Assembly: GCF_963669205.1 (NCBI RefSeq)
Contig: NZ_OY769915.1
Location: 3,322,001 to 3,386,000 of the forward strand
Direction: 5' to 3'
From: an uncultured Roseibium sp.
GTDB taxonomy: Bacteria > Pseudomonadota > Alphaproteobacteria > Rhizobiales > Stappiaceae
DNA length: 64,000 bases
Below the pieces are notes generated by a model. It did not search any database, was not told where the DNA came from, and saw only the letters and a list, made by a program, of their open reading frames with translations. Of this stretch, positions 46,129-55,459 are shown piece after piece. Positions within the stretch are counted from its first letter, which is position 1; each line of letters begins with the position of its first letter. Position numbers and translations under genes: made by a program.

Positions 46129-48515
46129 CCATAAATTCCCAAGATACCTCAAGGGCTCGGGAACTCGATTATTTTATCGAGCTGATCGAATTTCGAAGTG
46201 CGATCCGGCAAAGTAGGTTGGACTGCGAATGGGTCGAAGACCCCGCACACCCGTCGCGTAGGCTGCTTTACGTGCTCGATTCCAACGTCGCACACCTTTA
46301 TTTCCAGCCGACCAAGGAGGTCGCATCCACCCGCGCATTGCCAAAGTCGCTCAAATCCTCGGTCGACAATTTCATTGCCATTATCTCGGCGCATTTCATT
46401 TTTGAAGGCGCTTTGCCCGGGAGAGGCAGGATCAAAACCTTCATGGACGCCGGACATATTGAAGAGTTCACTGCGCAGATTCAGCGCGCACGCGACGAGT
46501 TGCACGAAGGGTCGGCAGCACTATCCAAGGAAACCGCGACTAGGCTGAGGAAGGATCTCGTCAGGTTCGATCGAGCCATAAGTCTAGCCAAATTGGACGA
46601 TCGCAAGCTGGCAAAAACAGCGGATACTTGGTTCCGAAAGATATTCGAGACCTACGGTATCGAAGGTCTGGGGGCTTACCGCCTGTTGCATGATCTCATC
46701 TACAAGCGTGATCAAATGTATCCTCTGCCCCTTGGCCCGTATTTCCGTGGACTGGATATCAGCAATCCCGATCCCGCGCTTGTGGAAGTTTGGTCAAAGG
46801 CTCTTGAGAACGAGGTCGGACCGGATCTCCATAAACCCCGCAACCTGATGACCGATGCCGTTTGCCTTGCGCGGATCGAAACCATCAATAAATATCTCAG
46901 GGATCATGGCACGAGCGCACGCTACGTGCTTTTGACCACCGACACCAAAATCCTGCGTGCCGCGAGACGCAGGCAACCGGACGACCCTGATGGCCCTCAA
47001 GGACCAATCGTCCGCTCGGCGCGGCAATACATCCCGCTTGGCAATATTCACGACATGGACAATTTCATTGGCACGACGCGCGGAACTGATGCCATCGAGC
47101 AGGCCATCGATTCACATTTTGCCTTGGAAGAAGTCCATCCTCGCGACCGTGACAGGCGACTGGATTGGCTGCATGAAATCGCGACCGCTCTTGCCAAACG
47201 ATTCCGCGAAAAGGACGTCGATCCTGAATTCCAACGCCGGAACAGAGTGTTGCTTAAGTACTATTTCGACTTGCCGGACACGGAGACCACGATGGACCGG
47301 ATCCGCTCAGTCTGGACGCAGCTGATCGAAAACTCGGTCAACCTGAACAAGAACCTGATTCTCGACCATTATCAGCTCTGGATGGAAGGTGTGCAGGATA
47401 TCCTGCAAAAGGTGAGCCTGGACAGGCAACGCTCTGTCGGCAAATACTATGAGCAAACACAGCTTGACGCCGCAGGAAAGCTGGCCTGTGCTCACATCTA
47501 CATCACATTGAGTTATCAGATATTTTCCAACCTCGAATCTGCCAGAACCTGGTCCAGACTCGGTCTAGGGGTGCGGCTGGATACCGGCAACCAGCAATCC
47601 GGCCCGCATGCCATCGCCGAGAGGATAATAGGCGCCCTGGCCTCTGGCCAGGAACGCGATATTGGCAAACAACTCAGCAAGCTGACCAAGAACCCCCAAG
47701 ATCCTCAGCAGGTAATCCTGGCGTCCGCGGCAATTGCTTTGCAGTGCGGCCTTTGGAATGTCGCCATCGAATTGGCCGATCTGGTGGTCAATGAAAAGGT
47801 CCGGGACCCTGGACCAACCGAAACACTGATCCATTGCCGTGCAAACCTGATTTATGCCTTGGCCAAGCGGGCATTGGTCATGAGCTCAACGAATGAAGAG
47901 ATTTCCCAATCGGCGGTCAGTGACGAGAGGTTGCGAGTGTCGCTGAGGCGCGTCGCCGACGACCTTAAACGCCTCGAATACGACCTTGAAGCGTCTATTG
48001 CCCATGCCGAAATCGCGTGGACTTATCTATTTGAAGCGTTTCGCGAGCCGAATAAAAAGATTGATGAAAGCACAAGCGACAAGATCATACTCGAAATTGG
48101 CAAGTGCTTTGATTTCTCGGACACACGAACGGGTCGCCGGATAAACGATTTCACCGGGAAGGACATCCGCACCATTGTTCAGGCTCGCGCCGGCGCTGCG
48201 CTTCTGTTCCTAATCCTTCAATTCCGCAGTCGGGATCAACGCATTCCTGCATCAGCTTGGAATTGGCTGAAGTTCGCGAGGGGGGCTCTAGGAAAGATCA
48301 GTCGGGGTGGGGACCGCCAAAACCGAAACCAATTGTGGGCTTTGCTGTGGGAAATCTCGAAGAGAATTAAGCCTGGCTTCAAAACCGAGGATATCGCCGA
48401 CGGCCTTCCAGGACTCGAAAATTACCTATTGCTCAAGGACGACGACGTCGTCAGCGGTTTTCCTGTTGAAAGGCAGTTTATTTGGTCCCTGATTCAAGTG
48501 CCGCAACAGACTTGA
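46125..48515 (+). CDS. PIN-domain protein with long helical C-terminal region
   Basis: A 796-residue protein starting with GTG. The PIN-like core has Asp52 (LYVLDSNVAHLYF), Asp244 and Glu252 (NLMTDAVCLARIETIN), and Asp273 in the hallmark LLTTDTKIL. These acidic residues are those expected of a metal-dependent ribonuclease. Residues about 340-780 are helical and resemble TPR-like repeats, possibly a sensor or protein-binding arm. It is coupled to the upstream wHTH gene, consistent with a regulated toxin or effector. Confidence 0.68.
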   Translation: MTINSQDTSRARELDYFIELIEFRSAIRQSRLDCEWVEDPAHPSRRLLYVLDSNVAHLYFQPTKEVASTRALPKSLKSSVDNFIAIISAHFIFEGALPGRGRIKTFMDAGHIEEFTAQIQRARDELHEGSAALSKETATRLRKDLVRFDRAISLAKLDDRKLAKTADTWFRKIFETYGIEGLGAYRLLHDLIYKRDQMYPLPLGPYFRGLDISNPDPALVEVWSKALENEVGPDLHKPRNLMTDAVCLARIETINKYLRDHGTSARYVLLTTDTKILRAARRRQPDDPDGPQGPIVRSARQYIPLGNIHDMDNFIGTTRGTDAIEQAIDSHFALEEVHPRDRDRRLDWLHEIATALAKRFREKDVDPEFQRRNRVLLKYYFDLPDTETTMDRIRSVWTQLIENSVNLNKNLILDHYQLWMEGVQDILQKVSLDRQRSVGKYYEQTQLDAAGKLACAHIYITLSYQIFSNLESARTWSRLGLGVRLDTGNQQSGPHAIAERIIGALASGQERDIGKQLSKLTKNPQDPQQVILASAAIALQCGLWNVAIELADLVVNEKVRDPGPTETLIHCRANLIYALAKRALVMSSTNEEISQSAVSDERLRVSLRRVADDLKRLEYDLEASIAHAEIAWTYLFEAFREPNKKIDESTSDKIILEIGKCFDFSDTRTGRRINDFTGKDIRTIVQARAGAALLFLILQFRSRDQRIPASAWNWLKFARGALGKISRGGDRQNRNQLWALLWEISKRIKPGFKTEDIADGLPGLENYLLLKDDDVVSGFPVERQFIWSLIQVPQQT

Positions 48516-48926
48516 CGATGGCCCCTGCTCCGGGCTGGTCGGATGAAGACTCTTTTCCAGGATAAACGCCGGCGTGTTCGCTGTAGCATCTGGTGCTCAG
48601 AATGGTGGGTTAGTGAGTTTTTTGGGCGCCGTTTATGTTTCTAATGGGACCAACGAAACGGGGTCAGTTCCTGAAGCCAGGACGTCCGTGCCAAGTGCAG
48701 AAAATGCAGATTGGGCTCTCTACCGCCAAGCGGTGGCGCAACATGAACACCTCTTGGGCCACTTCACAAATATCAGCTTTATTTCCAAGAAGCTGACCGG
48801 CTCGCGCCTGCTGCAAATTTACACTTCCCGCTCATTGCCAACCTGGAAGACGGGCTCCGAAATGGTCCATCGGTATTGTCAATGACGCTGCCAGGGAGAC
48901 CTTCTATTGCATGTCCAATTTCGCCC
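48516..48926. other. geneless stretch before the integrase relic
   Basis: About 400 bp. A 103-codon frame (48574-48885, plus strand) exists, but it has no recognised domain or ribosome binding site and was not called. Confidence 0.4.
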
Positions 48927-49255
48927 CTATTTCACCTGGCTGAGCTGCTCCGGAGCGCCATTCGAAAGCATGCCGTCCAGGGCACTCGCGTCGTCTTCCA
49001 TGTGGCCTGACGCGAACCGGCCGTGACCCGTTGGATGATGCGGTCGCCTTAGCGGCCGAGGTATTGGGCGATCTTCTTCGTGGACATAGTCGGCTGGGCG
49101 ATATGGACCGCGGCCGTGTCGCGCAGGACGCGCGGTCCCACGCCCGGCGTCGAAAGCGGCCCTGAGCGGTCGGTAGTCGTGGTCTCAATCAATGGCGCCT
49201 TCGCGTTCCCGAGACGGACGTTCGCTGCCAAATGCTTTACTCTAAAAGCTGACAT
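48927..49255 (-). pseudogene. tyrosine recombinase (integrase) C-terminal relic
   Basis: The minus strand encodes GVGPRVLRDTAAVHIAQ followed by STKKIAQYLGR, matching the C-terminal catalytic region of phage-type integrases (usually LRHTAAxHxAxxG...IAQYLGH). The catalytic RH has become RD, and a TAA interrupts the frame at 49052. After a further frameshift the tail continues as RFASGHMEDDASALDGM, a typical integrase ending. It is therefore a decayed gene that marks an old insertion. Confidence 0.68.
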
Positions 49256-49461
49256 TGGCTACGATCAGGGCAAGCAACTAATCTGCTGACAAAACGCCAT
49301 CTCGCTACAGTTGCGCTAAGGTCCGCTTCCGGAACAGGCAGTCAGGTGTAATTTGACCAAGTTGACCGGAGCTCGCGTGGCTCTGTGGCAGGCGTGCCCA
49401 ACTTGAGTATTTAACAATCTGGAAATCTGGCTGGACTCGCGATGAAATTGCACTTCCGGCC
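49256..49461. other. short geneless stretch
   Basis: About 200 bp between the integrase relic and the protease operon end; nothing recognisable. Confidence 0.35.
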
Positions 49462-50454
49462 CTAGTCGTGCCCCCGCCAGCCGACGATCGTGTCATACAC
49501 TTCGCCGCGCAGCGAGAGACCACGGTTCACGAAGTCCCCGGTCGTGTGAATCGCCAAGACGTAACGCTGTCCCGCCCGCTTGTCGAAGAAATAAACCGGG
49601 CTGCCGCTTTGGCCGCCTTCGGTGTCGACCATATAGTCAATGAATGCGTCGTTCGGGCTGCCATTGGATGTCCGCCCTGCGTTGTACCAAAGCGTGCCAT
49701 ATGGCTTTGCCGGCACATGCGGATATCCTGCCGTGTTCACGAAAATTGCGCCCTTGTCCGCGTCATCGAACTCGTCGGTGTCACGCAGCCCGAAGTACCC
49801 CAGCCGTTCCCCAACCGCCTGATCCACTCGGATTCCAGCATAGTCCTGAACTATCGCTCGTTGCTCCAGGGCCACCGCCGCCGCTGACGTCTTTGCTACA
49901 TCCTTCCAAACGTCAGGGATCAAATGGTTCTTTCCCTTAGTTGGTATGTCCACCACCAGCGCCCCATACGGCGCCAACGTCTCGTCCCGCCCCGGTGCAA
50001 TCCGCACGCGTTCTGCCATGCGCGGTTTTTGATCCCAACCGTAAAGGCTGCGGTCCACCAGCACATGCGCGGCCGTAACCACCAGAGATCGCCCGGCCAG
50101 AAAGCCCGTCCCGAACCCAACCGGGCCCCGGTCATACTGCACCTCCAGATGACAGATACAGCGCCACGGCGTTAGCGACGTATCGGTAATGCGCTTCCGG
50201 TTGTCGAACCCGATGACCTTCTCTGGCTGAGCTTGTGGGAGGGAGGCTCCACCATCCGAGAAGAACCCTGCGTCGGGCCGGTCCCGCAGCTGCGTGGGGC
50301 CCAGGATGTCATGCTGAAACCCCGCCGTCGCCGCGCGGAAATAGTTGAACCCCTCGACACTTTCCGGAGACCCGCCGCCATTGGTCTCTTCCATATAGCT
50401 CCGGACTTGCCGCTTAACCCTCTCCAAGGAACTCTCCCAATGACATCGAGACAT
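49462..50454 (-). CDS. trypsin-like serine protease
   Basis: A 330-residue protease of the S1 type, close to the V8/glutamyl-endopeptidase style. The triad is visible: His130 in VVTAAHVLVD, probable Asp204 in VQDYAGIRVD, and Ser283 in EGGQSGSPVYFF, followed by AIHTTGDF. The N-terminal 105 residues are unrecognised and could be a regulatory part. No clear signal peptide is seen, so an intracellular role is likely. It overlaps the upstream protease-PLD gene by 41 bp, which implies a common operon; the start (ATG 50454, or the GTG at 50460) is uncertain. Confidence 0.82.
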   Translation of the reverse strand: MSRCHWESSLERVKRQVRSYMEETNGGGSPESVEGFNYFRAATAGFQHDILGPTQLRDRPDAGFFSDGGASLPQAQPEKVIGFDNRKRITDTSLTPWRCICHLEVQYDRGPVGFGTGFLAGRSLVVTAAHVLVDRSLYGWDQKPRMAERVRIAPGRDETLAPYGALVVDIPTKGKNHLIPDVWKDVAKTSAAAVALEQRAIVQDYAGIRVDQAVGERLGYFGLRDTDEFDDADKGAIFVNTAGYPHVPAKPYGTLWYNAGRTSNGSPNDAFIDYMVDTEGGQSGSPVYFFDKRAGQRYVLAIHTTGDFVNRGLSLRGEVYDTIVGWRGHD

Positions 50455-53284
50455 ACCCACCAGGCGCCTCTATCCGCGCCCCGTCGCGCGAGATCAGTAC
50501 AGGCCGCCGCCCTTCGGTATCGGGTGCCGGGCGGTGTTTTCCATACTGGGTCCAGTCGTGCAGAAACAGCTCTGCGAAATAGGCGTTCGCCTTCTTGTTG
50601 CGGACAATCAGGCTCGCGTCGCGGTTGGGGCCGGTGCCGCCCGCCGTTAGGTTGTGCGATCCCAACATCACCGAGTGGTCGTCGACGACCATTCCCTTCG
50701 TATGGTTCTTCGGGAAGAAGCGGATGTGATGCTCGTCCGTCCGGATGCCAAAGTCCTTCAATCTCCTCAGCGTCTTCCGTTCGCTTCCGAAAATGTTTCG
50801 GAATAGGATGCGCACATCGACCCCGTTCTGCTGCTTTTCACGAATGGCCGAAGCGAGCGCCATGAAATGCGCCGGCGTATCTTCCACCCGCTTCCACAGA
50901 TTGAATGACTGGTTTTCGATCCACAGCCGGTCCCGCGCCTCCCGCACGAGTTCCAGCACCACCTCGGGATAGTTGTCTGGTGTCAGAAGCGGGTGGATCG
51001 TCATCTCTTCGTCCAGATCCAGTGGCGGGAACGGTTTGAAGTCGGTGGGCCGCCCGGCCCGCTCCAGCATCTCCACGGGCACAAGGATCTCGTCATCCAG
51101 CCGCCGGCGTCCTGACTCGGTTGCTGTGGCCAACGCGTTGTCTGTCTGATCCTGCGTCAGATGCTCGCGGAACGTTTTGGCAAGCCCCGCATGCTCCACC
51201 ACCGCATGCCACTCGCGGTTATAGTCGGCCACATCGTCAAAGGTGAGGCTCGGGACGGCGTCCACGTCGATGCTCAGCGGTTGCTGGTTCGACGATTGCC
51301 AGTTCCCGCTCGAGAGCCAGAAAACCTTGTCTTCCTTGCGATTGCCCGACAGCCGGTCGGTCCAAACAGCCACCTTGATGTGATAGGCCGTCGCGAACAG
51401 CCCACGGCTCCCCAACGACGCCTTGGCATAGAGGAACTTATTGCCCAACTCATTCTTCAACGCGTCAATAGTCTCGCGCTCGGGGATGTCATCGCCCTTC
51501 GTGCCTGCGCTGATGTCGTCAGGGTTCACCGGCTTGTCCCCCCGCTGCCGGTCGAGCGTCAGCGTGATCCTCGGGTTCGGGCGTGAGCGCTTCGCAATGT
51601 CCATCAGCGCTTCGACGATATGCGGGGCGGTGACGTGGTACATGCCGACGGTCAGATGCTCAAAATCGTCGATCTTCAGGAATTCCCGCAGCACGGGCCA
51701 GCCCGCCTCGGGGCTCACACTGAACTGCACTTTGATCTTGTCGGTGACGGGCGAAAGGTCAAACTTCGGATCGCTGAGGTCGCGAGTGTAGTTTGCGCGG
51801 CGCTTCCGAAACGCCTCGGTCTCGATCTCAAACCCGAACATCTCTTCCGCGATAACCTGAGGGTCGGCGATCTCGATCACGACCGGGACACCCTCATAAG
51901 AGGTGCCCAGGCCGTACGTCGCCGGATTAAGACTGGCATCTGGTGTCACCGCGACGACGACGCCCTTCTCGTCCGTGATCTCCCCGTCATGGAACAGGTA
52001 CTCCGCGCTCACCTCCAACACCGACGCAGCGCCAGCAGAGGCCCGCGCCATCGTCTCAACGCCGGCAACGGCCGCCTCTGCCCCAAGCTTTTTACCAGGC
52101 TTGACCGGCGACATCGCATTCGATGTTGCCGGTTCCCCGACGCTCACCTGGACGTTAATGTGAAGCGGTACGGTAAAGCTGATGGAGCCGTCCTGCCCAA
52201 CCGATGGCCCCGCAGTTGGCACGACCGGCGCCGCCGCCGGTATCGGGACCGGGGCTGGCGCCGACGGCCGTTCTGCGCCTTGCCACGGTCGGGTGCGGAT
52301 CAGGTCTTGCACTACACGCGCGGGCACCGCGAAGTTGTTCGTGAACGCCGTGCCGGCAAAGTGCAGCCCCACCGCCACTCCTTTCGTACTGTCCCACACG
52401 ACCGAGCCAGAGCTCCCCGGCAGTGTCGAGGCATCATGCGTCATGATCTCGCTGTCCTGCCCGGTCACCCGACCCAGTGCGAGCCGCTTGATCCCGAAGC
52501 TCTCCCCGAAGACGCTGCTCAGCTTGTCGGCATACTCCACCCGGTCGTCTTTGCCGGGATACCCGATAACCGAAAGCAACGCGTTCGAACTCGCTGTCGA
52601 GCCCAAGCGGATCGGCGCACTTACCCGGTCCGTCCCTGCCGTTCTCTCCACCCGAAGAAAGGCCACGTCGGGGCGATTGTCCGGGGCGATCCAAATCACT
52701 TCGGTGATCGGAAATTCGCGGGGCTGCGTCCGCATGATCTCTTCGCGGAAGTCGATCTGCGCCGCCTGACGTGTCTGAAAATCGGGGATCCCGGGGCGGA
52801 AAATGAAGCCGTTCGGGCCTTGCCGTGCAAACAACTCTGCTACGTGGGCGTTGGTTACGATGATGTCCGATGCGCCGTCGAAATCAATGACCCACCCGGT
52901 TCCGGCCCAATCGAGGTGCATGTTGTTGAACAACTCGATCCGCCCAACCGATGGGATGATCCGATTGATCCCCGACTGATGCATCCGCATCTCTTCCAGA
53001 AGGTCTTCATCGACCTCGTGCATCGCATCGATGGTGAAGTCTTCGTCCGTGGTGTCGTTGTTGATCCACAAGACCGGACGGCTCCACCGCACGACGGCTT
53101 CCAGAGTCGCGGTTTCGGGGCTTGCACTCGTCGCCCTCGGGGCGCCGACCATCTCGGGTTCAGCCCCTTCGGGAAGCGGGCTGGTCATCTTCTTCTTGAC
53201 CGCCTCAACCGTCATACCAGATGCGGTTGTTATCTGCTGAACCTTCGCCTTAAGGCGGTTGACATAATCTGCATCGTCGGTCAT
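50414..53284 (-). CDS. trypsin-like protease fused to a phospholipase D-like domain
   Basis: A 956-residue fusion. Residues 110-335 form a trypsin-like protease with His147 (VTNAHVAEL), Asp206 (RPDVAFL) and Ser292 (LPGSSGSVVWD). After a Pro/Ala-rich linker (335-365) and a mixed segment, residues 520-950 carry a phospholipase D fold with two HKD-type motifs. The first has His635/Lys637 (AYHIKVAVWTD) and SSGNW at 658-662; the second has His861/Lys863/Asp868 (HTKGMVVDD) and GSHNL near 876. Such PLD domains act as nucleases or phosphodiesterases. No signal peptide is visible. The protease could activate its partner or the PLD half; that is inference. Confidence 0.85.
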   Translation of the reverse strand: MTDDADYVNRLKAKVQQITTASGMTVEAVKKKMTSPLPEGAEPEMVGAPRATSASPETATLEAVVRWSRPVLWINNDTTDEDFTIDAMHEVDEDLLEEMRMHQSGINRIIPSVGRIELFNNMHLDWAGTGWVIDFDGASDIIVTNAHVAELFARQGPNGFIFRPGIPDFQTRQAAQIDFREEIMRTQPREFPITEVIWIAPDNRPDVAFLRVERTAGTDRVSAPIRLGSTASSNALLSVIGYPGKDDRVEYADKLSSVFGESFGIKRLALGRVTGQDSEIMTHDASTLPGSSGSVVWDSTKGVAVGLHFAGTAFTNNFAVPARVVQDLIRTRPWQGAERPSAPAPVPIPAAAPVVPTAGPSVGQDGSISFTVPLHINVQVSVGEPATSNAMSPVKPGKKLGAEAAVAGVETMARASAGAASVLEVSAEYLFHDGEITDEKGVVVAVTPDASLNPATYGLGTSYEGVPVVIEIADPQVIAEEMFGFEIETEAFRKRRANYTRDLSDPKFDLSPVTDKIKVQFSVSPEAGWPVLREFLKIDDFEHLTVGMYHVTAPHIVEALMDIAKRSRPNPRITLTLDRQRGDKPVNPDDISAGTKGDDIPERETIDALKNELGNKFLYAKASLGSRGLFATAYHIKVAVWTDRLSGNRKEDKVFWLSSGNWQSSNQQPLSIDVDAVPSLTFDDVADYNREWHAVVEHAGLAKTFREHLTQDQTDNALATATESGRRRLDDEILVPVEMLERAGRPTDFKPFPPLDLDEEMTIHPLLTPDNYPEVVLELVREARDRLWIENQSFNLWKRVEDTPAHFMALASAIREKQQNGVDVRILFRNIFGSERKTLRRLKDFGIRTDEHHIRFFPKNHTKGMVVDDHSVMLGSHNLTAGGTGPNRDASLIVRNKKANAYFAELFLHDWTQYGKHRPAPDTEGRRPVLISRDGARIEAPGGYVSMSLGEFLGEG

Positions 53285-54089
53285 CGCAAAATTCCTGTTT
53301 AAAATCTGAAGCTTCTGTAGAAAAAAGGAAGTTTATGCTTACAGGATGCCGCGATCAATTCATCCGATCAAGCTTAAATGTGCGCCGACTTCGCTTCATC
53401 GTCACGCCCATTTCATTTGGTTTTTATGTTGAGAACGAGAAAGAATTAAGTAGAAACTGATAATTTAAAGTAATTTCTTAGAGTTAAACGAGTTTAACTT
53501 CGGGAATACCATTACATGAATTCGATACTTTCCTCAATTTAGAGCCACGGGAAGTGACTGATTTCTCGAATTTGGCAATGTTCCAATGCTGGCGGTCGTC
53601 TAGGTTGCTTCACTGCAATAGCCCAAATCATCAGTACGTCCTGAACTCGCCCTCAAGCGGCTGGGCGTAATTTGGCTGAGATGTCTGCATTCGGCGAGAA
53701 GCAGCATCCAGCAATTTGAACCAGCGTCAGTTTTGTCCGCACAGCAGTCATTCGTTCAATCCGCAACAAATGGCCACTTCCCGCCCTCTCTTCACTTTCG
53801 CTGCTTTAGTAATGAATGTTTGTCTTCGGGATCTGGTCCTAATTTGCTGAACGTCCGAGATTGCGGTGCAAAGCGGTCACTGTTCCGAATTTGGTCTCGA
53901 TGCAGAAGCCGGAAAACTCCAACCTCTCACAATCCAAGTCTGGATCTCAGTGCATCAACCAAAGGACTCGGCGCAAACTGGAAGAAACTCGGATTTCAGA
54001 TCACCTTGTACATAATGAGTTCAGTTTCTTGCTGAGCCACTGCGTTTCCGATTGAGTTTACGCCTCTCGCACCGTACAGCGGACGTCAA
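53285..54089. other. geneless, AT-rich stretch
   Basis: About 800 bp with no supportable gene. The first half is AT-rich and includes the inverted repeat at 53482-53499; the second half looks like degenerate coding DNA with many stops. Confidence 0.45.
53482..53499. promoter_or_regulatory. 8-bp palindrome upstream of the protease-PLD operon
   Basis: AGTTAAAC and GTTTAACT are separated by two bases, about 200 bp upstream of the operon start. It could be an operator; no regulator gene is adjacent. Confidence 0.35.
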
Positions 54090-54656
54090 ATGTTCTTTGC
54101 TCTTTCCATCGCGCTCGCCTACGCGCTAACCAACATCGACGGTCTCTTTGCCTTCTTCGCAATCGCGACGTCAGGAAGGTACAGGCAGGCGCTGGTCGGT
54201 TTCTTGGTTGCTCAAATTCTGGTCGTCACGGGGGCATACATTGCCGGCGCGGGCGTGACGTTCTTAACGCCGCACGCTCTTGGCTATCTCGGCATCGTGC
54301 CGCTATCTCTCGGTGTATGGGAAGTTTGGAGAAACATGTCTCGCTCGAGAGACGAGACCGACACACTAAAACCAGCGCACTCCATCTTCAGCGCCGCCGT
54401 GATTTTCCTCGCGCTTAGCGCCGACACATTCATCTTGATCGCCGCTTTTTTCGCCGATACTGCGGCAGTGTTCGACCGGCACGTCCTTCTTGGTGCCCTC
54501 ATCGCAGTAGCGGGGCTTGTCGTCGCTGGCACGCTGCTAACCAAAAGCCTTGGGCGCAATCGAAAGATCCAGCGGTTTTTTGAAAACCTCTCACCTTTCG
54601 TAATGATCGCCGCCGGGATCTACATACTTCTTGACACAGCCACGGATACCCTCTGA
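54090..54656 (+). CDS. CadD-like cadmium resistance transporter family protein
   Basis: A 188-residue membrane protein with five or six hydrophobic segments. It opens with ALAYALTNIDGLFAFFA, close to the NIDD-type signature of the CadD family (PF03596). Known members confer cadmium resistance, but a metal has not been shown for distant homologues. It converges on the LysE-family gene; the two are only 58 bp apart. Confidence 0.72.
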   Translation: MFFALSIALAYALTNIDGLFAFFAIATSGRYRQALVGFLVAQILVVTGAYIAGAGVTFLTPHALGYLGIVPLSLGVWEVWRNMSRSRDETDTLKPAHSIFSAAVIFLALSADTFILIAAFFADTAAVFDRHVLLGALIAVAGLVVAGTLLTKSLGRNRKIQRFFENLSPFVMIAAGIYILLDTATDTL

Positions 54657-54714
54657 GTAAGGCTGGTTAGTCGGACTTCCGCTGAACTGGTTTTCATTTA
54701 ACCCGTTCGCTCAG

Positions 54715-55341
54715 TTACCGCTCCTGCAAAGCCAAACGGGCACCGAGTGCGCAGTAAATACCACCAACGACTTTGCTTTGCCATTTCACTACGGCCGGGT
54801 GCTTCTTCAGGAAACTACCGAGCTTACCAGCCCCGACAGCGAAGATCACGGTACTGAATAGGCCTAGCAGCACGAAGATTGCGCCCAGCACAGTCAGTTG
54901 CAGCATGACCGAACCGTTTTCCGGTTTCACGAACTGCGGCAGGAAAGCGAGAAAGAACAACGCTGTTTTTGGATTTAAGATCTCTGCGATGATAGCTTGG
55001 TTGAACGCCTTTTTTGCCGTGATCGGCGTGCTCCCACGCGCGAGATCCAGAGGTGTCTTGTCAAAGATGGCAACAATGCCGAGATAAACGAGATAGGCAG
55101 CCCCTGCGTACTTGATGATGCTGAAAAGAAGAGCTGACGTCGCAATTATCGCCGAAACACCGATGATCGCCATCAGGGTGTGTACAACGTCTCCGGCAGC
55201 GATCCCTGCTCCGGTTGCAATTCCGGCTTTCGTTCCAGAACTCGTCGCCCGTGCCACGGTCAGTAGTGTTGCCGGTCCCGGTATGAACACGAACCCCAGG
55301 ACAATGGCGACATAAGCAATCAGCGTTGCAGTATCGATCAT
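54715..55341 (-). CDS. LysE/RhtB-family amino-acid exporter
   Basis: A 208-residue inner-membrane protein with six hydrophobic segments. The family signature FVFIPGPATLL is at the first helix, and LNPKTALFFLAFLPQFV is the conserved later loop. Members export amino acids such as threonine or homoserine lactone; the substrate is not predictable here. The ATG at 55341 (MIDTATLIAY) fits the family start better than the longer frame. Confidence 0.9.
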   Translation of the reverse strand: MIDTATLIAYVAIVLGFVFIPGPATLLTVARATSSGTKAGIATGAGIAAGDVVHTLMAIIGVSAIIATSALLFSIIKYAGAAYLVYLGIVAIFDKTPLDLARGSTPITAKKAFNQAIIAEILNPKTALFFLAFLPQFVKPENGSVMLQLTVLGAIFVLLGLFSTVIFAVGAGKLGSFLKKHPAVVKWQSKVVGGIYCALGARLALQER

Positions 55342-55459
55342 AAAGGTCTCCAAACTGACGATCACCACGATTTTAGTTATGCGTCGCGTCGACAACAAGC
55401 ATTGATCCATTGACCTCGAACTGGAGTGCCATGCACCGTTCTTTTGAGTGTGCCTTCGC

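Noticed and set aside
51620..53302. A 560-codon plus-strand frame opposite the protease-PLD gene
   Set aside because: The minus-strand gene has intact catalytic motifs; the plus-strand frame is Arg/His-rich and without domains.
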